64,000 nucleotides of DNA from assembly GCA_020697255.1 (NCBI GenBank), contig JAJFBE010000001.1:1-64000 (forward strand), written 5' to 3'. A program made the position numbers and the translations under genes. This document shows positions 36,003-45,278 of this stretch, in pieces. The first letter of the stretch is position 1. Every line of letters begins with the position of its first letter. The notes beneath the pieces are model-generated. The model made no database searches and was not told the origin of the DNA. It was given only the letters and a program-made list of their open reading frames with translations. Source of the DNA: Burkholderiales bacterium. Its GTDB lineage: Bacteria > Pseudomonadota > Gammaproteobacteria > Burkholderiales > UBA11063.

Positions 36003-36455
36003 TTAAATATTATATTCTTTTATGCTATCAAGTAAAAATTCTTGCTCACAGTAATGGCATCTTACTTTAATGTTGCTTTTTCTATCTTTATATGTAGTAA
36101 ATTTACTCTTGTATTGCTTGGACACACAGCGGGGATTTGGACAAATAATTAAATTACTTATTTCTTTGGGTAATTCTAATGTAGCTTTTGAAATAACTTT
36201 ATACTCTTCAATTACAGATAATGTTGCACCAGGGGCAAATAAACTAATTGCATCTTGCTCTTTATCGCTTAAGTTATAATCGGCAACTTTAATTAAATCC
36301 TTGTGCCCAAGACGCTCACTTGGCAAGTTTAAACCAACACCGACTTGTTTATCTGAACTAAATAAATTTAAGGTTTGAATTATAAATAAAGCATTTCCAT
36401 GCGGGATATGATCAATATTTATACCATTTTCCAGATCTGCAATATGTTTTTTCAT
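36003..36455 (-). CDS. pyrI: Aspartate carbamoyltransferase regulatory chain
   Basis: This 150-residue PyrI has an N-terminal nucleotide-binding domain (NGINIDHIPHGNALFIIQ) and a zinc domain with Cys105, Cys110, Cys133 and Cys136 (CPNPRC and CHYC). It binds ATP, CTP or UTP and gives allosteric control to the PyrB trimers. Its presence implies the class B dodecameric enzyme. It starts 8 nt after pyrB on the same strand. The TA insertion follows its stop. Confidence 0.93.
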   Translation of the reverse strand: MKKHIADLENGINIDHIPHGNALFIIQTLNLFSSDKQVGVGLNLPSERLGHKDLIKVADYNLSDKEQDAISLFAPGATLSVIEEYKVISKATLELPKEISNLIICPNPRCVSKQYKSKFTTYKDRKSNIKVRCHYCEQEFLLDSIKEYNI

Positions 36456-36463
36456 AATAACCC

Positions 36464-37366
36464 TTAAACTGTAGCAAAAAGTATTTCAAGTAGTGCCATT
36501 CTCACAAATAAACCATCTGCCGCTTGCTTAAAATAATGCGCATATGGGGTATCATCTATTACAGATGGCAACTCTTCCCTGCGTGGTAATGGATGTAAAA
36601 TTTTTAAATTAGTCCTGGCTTTCTCTAGCGTATTTAAATTTATACAGTAAGAATCAAAATTTACTCCATCAATATCGACAAAACGTTCTTTTTGTACCCG
36701 GGTCATATATAAACAATCCAGTTTATCAATAATTTCTTCAGCATATATATGAAATGAGTAGTGAATTGAGGATTGCTTTAGTGAAAATAGCTGATCATGC
36801 CCCATCCTTAGTTCTTTAGGTGAAATAAAAAATAAACTCATATTGAATAATTTAGCTGCTTCAATTAACGAATGTACAGTTCTGCCATGCTTCAAGTCAC
36901 CCATAATTCCTAGATTAATTCCATCTAATTTATCTTGGGTATCCATAATAGCAAATAAATCCAGTAATGTTTGTGTCGGATGCTGGTTTGCCCCATCTCC
37001 AGCATTAATAATTGGTATGTTACATACTTCACTAGCCAACCTTGCCGCGCCATCTTGAGGATGCCGGATAATCAATGCATCAGCATACGCACCAATAATT
37101 TTAAGGGTATCACTTAAACTCTCCCCTTTATTGGCCAAGGAGGTATTATTGCTATCGGCAAAGCCAATTACCGAACCGCCAAGACGTTGTATTGCTGAAT
37201 CAAAAGATAATCTTGTACGGGTTGAAGCTTCAAAAAAACAAGAAGCAATAACTTTTTTGGATAAAGTATTGCTAATTTTACCTTCTTTAAATTTGCGTGC
37301 TAAATTTAAAATATCTAAAATATCATTTTTAGATAAATCAGAAATTGAAACTAAGCTATGCATCAA
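36464..37366 (-). CDS. pyrB: Aspartate carbamoyltransferase catalytic chain
   Basis: This 300-residue transcarbamylase has the carbamoyl-phosphate loop ASTRTRLSFDSA, the GESLSDTLKIIGAYADALIIRHP region with the shared active-site Lys nearby, GDGANQHPTQTLLD, and the C-terminal LHPLPRREELP loop for aspartate. Full length. It overlaps carB by 4 nt and precedes pyrI, as in enterobacterial pyrBI, but sits inside one long pyr operon. Confidence 0.94.
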   Translation of the reverse strand: MMHSLVSISDLSKNDILDILNLARKFKEGKISNTLSKKVIASCFFEASTRTRLSFDSAIQRLGGSVIGFADSNNTSLANKGESLSDTLKIIGAYADALIIRHPQDGAARLASEVCNIPIINAGDGANQHPTQTLLDLFAIMDTQDKLDGINLGIMGDLKHGRTVHSLIEAAKLFNMSLFFISPKELRMGHDQLFSLKQSSIHYSFHIYAEEIIDKLDCLYMTRVQKERFVDIDGVNFDSYCINLNTLEKARTNLKILHPLPRREELPSVIDDTPYAHYFKQAADGLFVRMALLEILFATV

Positions 37367-40300
37367 TGCATTCCCTGTAAATATTCATTATACGATTTAA
37401 TAGTTGGAAGTTTATCATAATAAATACTCAAACTTTCCAAAAGCATTTCAGCCAATTGGAAATTGGTAATTAGCGGTAAATGATAGTCAATCGCCAGACG
37501 TCTTATTACAAACCCATCACTGCCTTTAGCTGAAGTATAGATATCCCGAGGAAGATCAATAATTAAATCAACCTCGCGTTTGGCAATTGAGTTTTGAATA
37601 TTTGGTTCAGTATGATCTGATACCTTAAATACACATTTGGATAAAATGCCATAACCTACCAGAAAATCATGTGTGCCTTCAGTAGCAACAAATTTCCAGC
37701 CGTTATTAAATAGTACCTTTATAACCGGCAATAATTTTTCTTTATACTTATCATCCAGGCATAACAAGATTGTTTTACCTTTTATTTGTTGCCCGGTTGC
37801 ACACCATGACATATAAAACGACTCAAGGATATCATGTCCAATATAAGCCACTTCACCGGTTGAGGACATCTCAACCTGAGCCACCGGGTCAGATCCTTTA
37901 AAGCGATTATATGAAAATACCGGTGATTTAACCCCGATAAAATTTGTGTTTAATGGGTTGTAGATTTCATTAGGTGCTTTATCTAATAATACTCTAGCAG
38001 TAATTTCAATCAGATCAGTAGCGGTAACCTTGGAAATAAATGGAAATGAGCGTGAAGCCCGCACATTACATTCAATTACCTTTATTTCATTATTTTTAGC
38101 AATAAACTGCATATTAAACGGACCGGTTATGTTTAAGCCTTCAACAATCTGATCAGCAATATTTTTTGATTTTAGTACGGTCTTTAAATATAAGCGTTCC
38201 GGTGGGAATATAATTGTTGCATCTCCTGAGTGAACCCCGGCATTTTCCACATGTTCACTTACAGTATGAATTAATATTTTTCCATTATGAGCAACCCCGT
38301 CAATTTCAAGCTCTTTGGCATTTTCAATAAACTCACTAATTACAACCGGATGTTCTTTGGAAATTAAAAAAGCTTCTTTTAAATAATCCTGCAGGGTTTC
38401 TTCATCAAAAACTACTTTCATTGCCGCCCCGGATAAAACATATGATGGGCGGATTAATACGGGCAGACCAACCTCTTTAATAAATTTTTTAACTTCAGCT
38501 AAATTTAATGCTTTTATCCAACGCGGTTGATCAATTCCCTTTTGCCCAAGCAAAGTTGAAAACTTTTCGCGGTTTTCAGCAATATCAATATTAACCGGCG
38601 AAGTACCTAAAATTGGGTAATTAGCCGTATATAAGGGGTAAGCCAGGTTATTTGCCGCTTGTCCACCAACACTTACACATATACCCCGTGGAACTTCAAA
38701 ATCTAAAATATCACATACCCGCTCATATGACAATGGCTCAAAATATAACCGATCCGACTCATCGTAATCGGTTGAAACTGTTTCAGGATTTGAATTAATA
38801 ATTATAACCTGCTCGTTATGCGCTCTAAATTGCCTGGCCAGATTTACGGTACACCAGTCAAATTCAACGGATGAACCAATTGAATATGGACCAGAGCCAA
38901 TAATACATAAGCTAGTTTCCGATTTAGCAATATCATGATAATCGCCATGATAAGTCAGGTATAAATAATTAGTTTTGGCAGTAAATTCACCAGCCATAGT
39001 GTCAATTTGTTTGACTTTAGGGATAATTCCAAATTCATGGCGTTTTTCACGAACAAAATTTTCGGTTTGCTTTACTAATTTAGCAATACTAACATCACTA
39101 AAACCTAATTGTTTAGCAGACATTAAATTTTCCCGGGTAAGCTCCTGTCCTTCAATTTTCTTTGCATATAATGCAATTTCTTGTATCTGGGTTAAAAACC
39201 AATAATCAACTTTGGATAGTTTATGAGCTTCTTCGAGGCTTTCGCCGGAAAAAAACCAGTTAAAGAGTGCAAAAATTCGTCTATCGGTAGCAAACTCTAT
39301 CTCATGCGCCAGATTGGCAATTGGCCATGGATAATCATATAAGCCCGATGCACCAATGTTCAAAGTCTGAATAGCCTTTTGCAGGGCTTCGGGAAAATTA
39401 CGCCCAATTCCCATGGCCTCCCCGACGCTTTTCATCTCGGTACCAATAATTCTTTCCGCTTGGCGTAATTTGTGAGTATCCCAGCGGGGAATTTTAACCA
39501 CTACATAATCAAGCGCTGGTTCAAAAAAAGCTGAGGTTACCCCAGTGACAGTGTTAGTCAATTCGTAGAGTTTATAGCCCAGACATAATTTTGCAGCAAC
39601 AAAAGCTAAAGGATAGCCGGTAGCTTTTGATGCCAGTGCACTGGATCTTGAGAGGCGCGGGTTCATTTCAATTACCCGGTAATCACCATTTTCCGGATTA
39701 ACAGAAAATTGAATATTACATTCACCAATTATATTAAATATATCTGCACATTTAAGGGCAACATCGCGTAAGTGTTGGTGTTCTTTATCATTAAGTGTTT
39801 GTGCCGGGGCAATAACAATGCTCTCGCCGGTATGAATACCCATTGGATCAAGGTTTTCCATATTACAAATGGTAAGTGAATTACCTGCCATATCACGTAC
39901 AATCTCGTACTCAAATTCTTTCCAGCCGGTTAAGTATTCCTCAATTAGTACTTGTGGTGCACCAGATAAAGCCTGGCTTACTTTTTCATATAGTTCTGTT
40001 TCATCACTAATTCTACTTGAACCAAGCCCCCCCAGAGAAAATCCCGAACGCATCATTAATGGATAGCCAATTGCTTTTGCATGGATTTTAGCTTCTTCGA
40101 GATTTAGAGCAAGATAACTTTTTGGGGTTTTGATATTGTTATTTTGTAATGTATCGCGAAATAAGCCTCTATCCTCGGTAGCATCAATAGTTGCTACCGA
40201 TGAACCCAAAATAGTTACTCCATATTTGGCCAAAATACCAGAAGTATATAACTCCAGCCCTAGATTTAAGGCAGTTTGCCCGCCAAAGCTCAGAGCTATG

Positions 40301-40536
40301 GCATCAATTTGTTCTTTCTCTATTATTTCAGTGACACACTTAGCCTCAAGCGGCACAAAATAAATTTCATCAGCCATTGATTTATCTGTTTGCACTGTTG
40401 CTATATTAGGATTAACCAATATAGTACGTAGACCTTCTTCCTTAAAGGCTTTTATCGCCTGCGATCCGGAATAATCAAATTCCCCCGCTTGACCAACCCT
40501 TAAACCTCCCGAACCTAAAATGAGTATATTTTTCAA
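37363..40536 (-). CDS. carB: Carbamoyl-phosphate synthase large subunit
   Basis: The length is a full 1057 residues. Two homologous ATP-grasp halves are visible: GSGGLRVGQAGEFDYSGSQA starts the first, and IGSGPYSIGSSVEFDWCTVN the second. Each is followed by an ATP-grasp core (MRSGFSLGGLGS; IRPSYVLSGAAM). The last about 140 residues form the MGS-like allosteric domain (EGTHDFLVGYGILSKCVFKV), which in relatives binds UMP or ornithine. It makes carbamoyl phosphate for both pyrimidine and arginine synthesis. ATGA-type overlaps with carA and pyrB imply coupled translation. Confidence 0.96.
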   Translation of the reverse strand: MKNILILGSGGLRVGQAGEFDYSGSQAIKAFKEEGLRTILVNPNIATVQTDKSMADEIYFVPLEAKCVTEIIEKEQIDAIALSFGGQTALNLGLELYTSGILAKYGVTILGSSVATIDATEDRGLFRDTLQNNNIKTPKSYLALNLEEAKIHAKAIGYPLMMRSGFSLGGLGSSRISDETELYEKVSQALSGAPQVLIEEYLTGWKEFEYEIVRDMAGNSLTICNMENLDPMGIHTGESIVIAPAQTLNDKEHQHLRDVALKCADIFNIIGECNIQFSVNPENGDYRVIEMNPRLSRSSALASKATGYPLAFVAAKLCLGYKLYELTNTVTGVTSAFFEPALDYVVVKIPRWDTHKLRQAERIIGTEMKSVGEAMGIGRNFPEALQKAIQTLNIGASGLYDYPWPIANLAHEIEFATDRRIFALFNWFFSGESLEEAHKLSKVDYWFLTQIQEIALYAKKIEGQELTRENLMSAKQLGFSDVSIAKLVKQTENFVREKRHEFGIIPKVKQIDTMAGEFTAKTNYLYLTYHGDYHDIAKSETSLCIIGSGPYSIGSSVEFDWCTVNLARQFRAHNEQVIIINSNPETVSTDYDESDRLYFEPLSYERVCDILDFEVPRGICVSVGGQAANNLAYPLYTANYPILGTSPVNIDIAENREKFSTLLGQKGIDQPRWIKALNLAEVKKFIKEVGLPVLIRPSYVLSGAAMKVVFDEETLQDYLKEAFLISKEHPVVISEFIENAKELEIDGVAHNGKILIHTVSEHVENAGVHSGDATIIFPPERLYLKTVLKSKNIADQIVEGLNITGPFNMQFIAKNNEIKVIECNVRASRSFPFISKVTATDLIEITARVLLDKAPNEIYNPLNTNFIGVKSPVFSYNRFKGSDPVAQVEMSSTGEVAYIGHDILESFYMSWCATGQQIKGKTILLCLDDKYKEKLLPVIKVLFNNGWKFVATEGTHDFLVGYGILSKCVFKVSDHTEPNIQNSIAKREVDLIIDLPRDIYTSAKGSDGFVIRRLAIDYHLPLITNFQLAEMLLESLSIYYDKLPTIKSYNEYLQGMH

Positions 40537-41621
40537 AGTGGTGCTGCCTTATGCTTAATTACACTATCTATAAATTGTTCAAAGAAATAAAATGTATCAT
40601 GGGGTCCGGGGGCGCTCTCGGGATGAAACTGTACTGCTGCAAATGGGAGATATTTATGCGCTATTCCTGATACAGTCTTATCATTTAAATGCCTGAAACT
40701 AACAACCCAATCTTCCGGTATGGTTTTTTCATCCACAGCATAACCGTGATTTTGACTGGTTAAATAACACTTATTGCTGCTTAGTTCAAAACAAGGTTGG
40801 TTTTGCCCGCGATGCCCAAATTTAAGTTTATAGGTATCAGCCCCTATTGCTAGCCCCATTAGTTGAGATCCAAGACAAATCCCATAAACTGGTTTGGCAA
40901 GTCTCATTGCCTGGTCTAATATCTCAATTGTCTCACTACATAATTTTGGATCGCCTGGCCCATTTGATAAAAATACCCCGTCATATTCTTCATGAGAATA
41001 ATCATAATCATATGGTACTACTTTAAGTGTAATATCAAATTTTAATAAATTTCTTATAATATTTTGTTTAGTACCGCAATCAACCAAAATAATTTTATAC
41101 TTACCACTGCCGTGAGTTTCTATCTCTTTACGACTGACTATTTTTACCCAATTAGTAGTCATTGCATCGCCAAATTTTTTAGGTATTTTATTCCCAACAA
41201 CCAGTGCGCCATTAATTACACCATGTTCCCTAATTACTTTAGTTAATTCCCGGGTGTCAATACCGGTAATTATCGGGGTTTGTTGTTGTTCTAACCAGTT
41301 TAAAAAAGTTTGAACTTGTCCATAGTGAGCTGGTTTATCAAAAAGTGTCTGACAAATGATTGCCTGAGCATGAATTTTATTTGCTTCAAAATACTCTCCA
41401 TTACCAACACCATAATTACCCAAAATCGGATAGGTAAAAGTTAGGATTTGCCCACTATAGGATGGGTCGGTAAGAGTTTCTTCATAACCGGTCATGCCGG
41501 TATTAAATACCACTTCACCAAAAATATCCTCATTTTGCCACATAGGTACCTGGCCTTCAAAAATGCGGCCATTGGCCAGGGCGAGCTTTGCTGCTTTAAA
41601 AGTAGTTGTAGGTCGTATCAT
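40533..41621 (-). CDS. carA: Carbamoyl-phosphate synthase small subunit
   Basis: This 362-residue glutamine amidotransferase subunit has the N-terminal CarA domain (FNTGMTGYEETLTDPSYSGQ). The class I GATase domain carries the nucleophile Cys in YGICLGSQLMG and His/Glu in AVQFHPESAPGPHDT. Glutamine hydrolysis here feeds ammonia to CarB. It overlaps carB by 4 nt and lies 54 nt after pyrE. That gap contains an AAGGC/GCCTT stem without a T-tract on the gene strand. Confidence 0.95.
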   Translation of the reverse strand: MIRPTTTFKAAKLALANGRIFEGQVPMWQNEDIFGEVVFNTGMTGYEETLTDPSYSGQILTFTYPILGNYGVGNGEYFEANKIHAQAIICQTLFDKPAHYGQVQTFLNWLEQQQTPIITGIDTRELTKVIREHGVINGALVVGNKIPKKFGDAMTTNWVKIVSRKEIETHGSGKYKIILVDCGTKQNIIRNLLKFDITLKVVPYDYDYSHEEYDGVFLSNGPGDPKLCSETIEILDQAMRLAKPVYGICLGSQLMGLAIGADTYKLKFGHRGQNQPCFELSSNKCYLTSQNHGYAVDEKTIPEDWVVSFRHLNDKTVSGIAHKYLPFAAVQFHPESAPGPHDTFYFFEQFIDSVIKHKAAPL

Positions 41622-41675
41622 TAGGCAATCTCTTTATAAATTACAGTATCTTGACAAGGCGTTTTAAGTGCCTTT

Positions 41676-42260
41676 TTATAATAATGCCAGAGCATTTTTT
41701 TTATCATTTGCTGAGATTTTATTTTCTGCATATAAAACATCAATAATTTCTGTTAAATTCATAATACTATGCAGTTTATAGCCATGCTGTTGCATTGCCT
41801 CACGGCCGCCTTGGTTCCGGTCAATTAGCGTACATACATCGGTAACCTTTAGTCTATGTTCTTCAAGAACGATTGTAGTTTCAATAAGACTTGCCCCAGT
41901 TGATATTACATCTTCAATAAGCAGGCAGTTTTGCCCGGGATTATAGTAACCTTCAAGGATTTTTTTAGTTCCGTACTCTTTAACTTCTTTACGTTTTAAC
42001 AGCATAGGAATAGACTTATCGTAAGCTATTGCACTGGCAATAGCAAGTGCTGAGTATGGTACACCACAGATCATGTCATACTGGATATTAGCCATAATTT
42101 TGCTATATTCATTACAGATTTGTTTAAATAGGCTTGGATAGGATATAGAAGTGCGAATATCCGCATAAATATATGATTTTTTACCGGATTTTAGAGTAAA
42201 TTCACCAAATTTAATCATGTCTTTGGCAAATAGATCTAAAATTAATTGCTTCTTAGACAT
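41676..42260 (-). CDS. pyrE: Orotate phosphoribosyltransferase
   Basis: This 194-residue type I PRTase converts orotate plus PRPP to OMP, step 5 of UMP synthesis. The PRPP loop is CLLIEDVISTGASLIET. FTLKSGKKSYIYADIR at the N-terminus and LLKRKEVKEYGTKKILEGYY (catalytic Lys loop) are diagnostic. It is the first gene of the pyrE-carA-carB-pyrB-pyrI-(TA)-pyrC operon. The promoter should lie in the 151-nt divergent gap to 42412; I see no PyrR-like attenuator. Confidence 0.92.
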   Translation of the reverse strand: MSKKQLILDLFAKDMIKFGEFTLKSGKKSYIYADIRTSISYPSLFKQICNEYSKIMANIQYDMICGVPYSALAIASAIAYDKSIPMLLKRKEVKEYGTKKILEGYYNPGQNCLLIEDVISTGASLIETTIVLEEHRLKVTDVCTLIDRNQGGREAMQQHGYKLHSIMNLTEIIDVLYAENKISANDKKNALALL

Positions 42261-42411
42261 ATTGAATTATCTCTCATAAGAGGTCATTATTTCTAAGAGC
42301 GTTATTCTAGCACAATTTTATGTGAGCATGGTTATGTATTTGCAAATATTCAATTATGCTAAAATTTGAGTTCCTTCTTTGTATATTTAATTATTATATT
42401 TAGGATATAAA

Positions 42412-42972
42412 ATGAAATTTAAATATTTAACTGGTTTACTTATAACATTATTTTTATATACGGTAAAAGCAAATGCTGATGAGGTAGAAATTGGATCATG
42501 CTGGTTTACAGCGCCAGATGAGGCATTTGCAAAAGAATTTAATGAGCAAGCTAAGGATGAGCTTGCATGTGATGAAAAAAATTCTTGTCTTCTTACATAT
42601 GTACTTCACCCTGGTAAATACCTTCTCACAAATATTGGTAATGATCGTGATAGTGAGAAAGCAGTTATGGATCCGTTTACAGAAGCACGTAAAATTGGAA
42701 ACTATATTATTTCTATTCCCAAAGAGCAAGTACATACCCCCAGTAAAAGAAGTAAGGTGGTAGTAGGCGCTATTAAATCCGATGTTCATGCAAAACCGAT
42801 TAAAATAGAATGTAGAGTATGCCAAGTCAAAAGAGATCCTGGTACCAGTATCAGTGGTCATAACCCTACCAATACATCTGGCAATACCGAAAGTGATAAT
42901 AATGCAAATAGTTCCGACTCCGAGATTATAAAAAATTTAGGGTATCTAACCAAAACATGCCAGTGGAGATAA
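42412..42972 (+). CDS. Secreted protein of unknown function
   Basis: This is a 186-residue protein with a signal peptide (residues 1-22, ending KANA-DE). The mature part has paired Cys (GSCWF, ELACDEKNSCLLTYV, ECRVCQV, KTCQWR) that could form disulfides. A Ser/Asn/Thr-rich low-complexity stretch precedes the last 20 residues. The family is not recognised. It is divergent from the pyr operon and upstream of two other secreted-type genes. Confidence 0.6.
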   Translation: MKFKYLTGLLITLFLYTVKANADEVEIGSCWFTAPDEAFAKEFNEQAKDELACDEKNSCLLTYVLHPGKYLLTNIGNDRDSEKAVMDPFTEARKIGNYIISIPKEQVHTPSKRSKVVVGAIKSDVHAKPIKIECRVCQVKRDPGTSISGHNPTNTSGNTESDNNANSSDSEIIKNLGYLTKTCQWR

Positions 42973-43027
42973 ATCTGGTCATTTTTTCTACATAACAAAA
43001 TTTCTCTTTTTCTGAATTGAATGAGCC

Positions 43028-43050
43028 ATACTACCGAAATTCGGTAGTAT
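43028..43050. promoter_or_regulatory. 23-nt palindrome ATACTACCGAAATTCGGTAGTAT
   Basis: Perfect 11-nt arms flank one central base. It lies 56 nt after the previous gene's stop, and about 19 nt before a TAGAAT box that could be the -10 of the 43172/43317 genes. Its core TACCGAAATTCGGTA matches palindromes at 8499 and 34148 at all but one or two positions. It could also act as a Rho-independent stem, but no T-run follows on either strand. Confidence 0.5.
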
Positions 43051-43171
43051 ATCTATTTATCCTATATGCTAGAATAAACGCATAGATAGATGTTTTATAG
43101 TTACTATCATTAATATATAAAAGATCTATTAAGATATATTATACATTTATATTATTTTCTTAAGGATAAAA

Positions 43172-43279
43172 ATGAAAAAAGATAAAAAGTACCTATTTAG
43201 GTTATATATGGCTGGTATATTCACAATATTGATACCTGCACAAATAATGCTAGCGTTGAAATTTCTAAGCTTGAACTAA
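43172..43279 (+). CDS. 35-residue signal-peptide-like small ORF
   Basis: ATG 43172 is preceded by AAGGAT at a good distance. The product MKKDKKYLFRLYMAGIFTIL continues as a hydrophobic segment ending after LKFLSLN. It looks like a signal peptide or a single-helix membrane peptide. A frame shift near 43248 would continue as NNASVEISKLELTSPR, so it may be the frameshifted start of a former secreted protein. It lies 37 nt before the next gene and is probably on the same transcript. Confidence 0.45.
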   Translation: MKKDKKYLFRLYMAGIFTILIPAQIMLALKFLSLN

Positions 43280-43316
43280 CATCACCAAGGTAAATAATAA
43301 CTCTTTTTGAAGTGAA

Positions 43317-44120
43317 ATGAATATGAAACAAAATAAAATGATTAAAAAGTCGATGTTGTGCACGTTGCTTGTAGCATCTTTTTTCTGCATAGCGACCAAT
43401 ATAAGTGCTAAGACAGTTTGTACTCCGGATGTAGTAATTGGTAGTAAGCAGATACAATTTTGGTGGTCGTATAACTATGATGATAATCAACTTGAAACTC
43501 CATTAGGTAGTATAAAAAAATATTTCGGGAATGCCAGGAATAATTTTACCGTAAAAAATGGAAAAGTGGATTTTATTGATTACGATTATTTTATTGATGA
43601 GGAAAAAAGCCGCATAATTGTAAAACAGGATAAAATAGGATCAGATGAATACCAATTTCAAGAAATTGATATTATTAATAAAACTGCTAAAAAAAATCCT
43701 GTTTCTATAACTTGCAAAGAAGCTAGTGAACTGGTTGAATACAAAAGATGTGTTAAAGCTGGTGAAATTGTGTTCTGGTGGAAGTATTATAAGGATTCTA
43801 AAGGTAATTATGTAGAAACTGAATTAGGCCGGGTTGAATTGCCAAGCAATCCTACTAAACATTTCCAATTTGATGATAAGCATATCATTGTTATGCATGG
43901 TCTAAAGACTATTAATGAAAAAAAAGATGGTGTAGCTTATTTTTATGATGTTTATTGGCAGCTTAAAGAAGATCTGGCAGAAAATTTACTTAGATCTAAT
44001 AGCGGTAAAAAAGAGAATGTTTATAATTTAACCATAGGTAATACCGAAACTATCCCTAGCGCTAGTAAAGAATATAGAAAACCTAAAAAATATATTCAAT
44101 ATAAAGTAGAATGCGACTAA
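43317..44120 (+). CDS. Secreted protein with two internal repeats
   Basis: This is a 267-residue protein with a signal peptide (cleavage near ISA-KT). Two similar units occur in the mature part: KQIQFWWSYNYDDNQLETPL at about residue 45 and EIVFWWKYYKDSKGNYVETE at about residue 150. Each is followed by LG-S/R-I/V and preceded by a Cys-containing segment. The repeat suggests two copies of one beta domain. Function unknown. The true start could be the internal ATG two or seven codons later. A bidirectional terminator follows. Confidence 0.6.
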   Translation: MNMKQNKMIKKSMLCTLLVASFFCIATNISAKTVCTPDVVIGSKQIQFWWSYNYDDNQLETPLGSIKKYFGNARNNFTVKNGKVDFIDYDYFIDEEKSRIIVKQDKIGSDEYQFQEIDIINKTAKKNPVSITCKEASELVEYKRCVKAGEIVFWWKYYKDSKGNYVETELGRVELPSNPTKHFQFDDKHIIVMHGLKTINEKKDGVAYFYDVYWQLKEDLAENLLRSNSGKKENVYNLTIGNTETIPSASKEYRKPKKYIQYKVECD

Positions 44121-44140
44121 TCTTACCAATGTTATATTTA

Positions 44141-44173
44141 TTGACGAATCACTTTTACCAGGTGATTCGCCAA
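44141..44173. terminator. Bidirectional hairpin between convergent genes
   Basis: TTGACGAATCAC pairs with GTGATTCGCCAA (one A/C mismatch), loop 9 nt. It lies 20 nt after the plus-strand stop and 12 nt beyond the minus-strand stop. AT-rich tails follow on both strands, the better one (ATTTTTTACTG) on plus. Confidence 0.6.
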
Positions 44174-44185
44174 TAAGTCTATTTT

Positions 44186-45127
44186 TTACTGAATTTGTTT
44201 AATTGGTTTTACTACCACATATATTGGACGATGTTGTTCTACAATGTTGTAATCAGTATCATCCATACTTGTCTCAGTAATTGTTGAATTAGTAGCATAT
44301 ACTTTATCAAAGAAGTAAATATAGCTATCTTCCCTACAGCATGAATTCTTTTCTGCAGATAGCGCTCCCGGGATTGTGAAGTCTGACCCATTTAATGTAT
44401 CAATGAAATCTTTAGTTGCTAAGTTATAAAAATCTGCCCCTACTTCATTCATATCACCGGCCATAATCACTCGTACGTTACGTGCGCCACCATTACTGTT
44501 GATAAGCGCTGTAACGCTATCTTTGAAGGTTTTTAATTCAGTCCAGCTAGCATCCGGGGCGTTATGCGGCAAATGCACGCTAATGAATAATAGCTTTTTA
44601 CTTAGCGGATCTATATTTTTAAACATAGCCATAGAATATGGTCTGTCATCATTGCTAGGTTTACAACCTTTAAACCCACCATGCGGAAAATCAGGGCCAA
44701 TTGGTGTCCATTTTGTTTTGTCATAAATAATTTGAGTGGCATCCAAAATACAATCGCTGTAAATACCGCCCCATCTATCACTTCCCAATACTTTATCTAA
44801 CTGGGTAGAATTACTTCCATGATTTTCAAGTGTCTGTACCAAATTAATAAAATCCACTTGTTTACTTGCAATTTGGCTTTTGATAAAATCAATTTGCTTG
44901 CCCTGGTTTCCGCCATTTGGTGACACTACATTCCATCCGCCATTTACCAATTGCCGGGTATCACCCTTAACATTCCAGCTTAAAATCCCAATCGGATTAC
45001 CGTCTGCAAATTGTGCCATTGGTGTTGTAGTAGGAGAACCTGAAGAGCCTGCGTTATTATTCATACACGCAGTAAATGTTAAACAAACAAGCGATAGCGC
45101 TGCTGCTTTGATATATTTATTAAACAT
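44186..45127 (-). CDS. Endonuclease/exonuclease/phosphatase-fold lipoprotein (CdtB/DNase I-like)
   Basis: This 313-residue protein has a lipoprotein signal ending in FTAC21. The EEP fold is clear: GILSWNVKGD (Asn52), ISVHLPHN (His), IMAGDMNEVG (Asp/Asn pair) and EQHRPIYVVV at the end. The overall spacing resembles CdtB and DNase I. Two key positions differ. The metal-binding Glu of the usual VQE is Thr99 (NLVQTLEN), and the Asp before the last His (usually SDH) is Gln (EQH). Canonical phosphodiesterase activity is doubtful. It is exposed in the envelope or periplasm. Confidence 0.75.
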   Translation of the reverse strand: MFNKYIKAAALSLVCLTFTACMNNNAGSSGSPTTTPMAQFADGNPIGILSWNVKGDTRQLVNGGWNVVSPNGGNQGKQIDFIKSQIASKQVDFINLVQTLENHGSNSTQLDKVLGSDRWGGIYSDCILDATQIIYDKTKWTPIGPDFPHGGFKGCKPSNDDRPYSMAMFKNIDPLSKKLLFISVHLPHNAPDASWTELKTFKDSVTALINSNGGARNVRVIMAGDMNEVGADFYNLATKDFIDTLNGSDFTIPGALSAEKNSCCREDSYIYFFDKVYATNSTITETSMDDTDYNIVEQHRPIYVVVKPIKQIQ

Positions 45128-45278
45128 TAAAAATACCTTATTACTATTTTTAATTAAAAAAATAGTAGTTAAATACCTCCATATTAATTATAAAAAGCTG
45201 GAAATATTAACTACTGCCTCTATGGTATTAGATTTTAGCATAAATTGCCGTGTTTGTCAATGCACTGCTACTTCTGAC

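Noticed and set aside
41630-41680. AAGGC/GCCTT hairpin between pyrE and carA as a pyrimidine attenuator
   Set aside because: On the gene strand it has no T-tract or competing anti-terminator; the T-run lies on the opposite strand where no gene ends.
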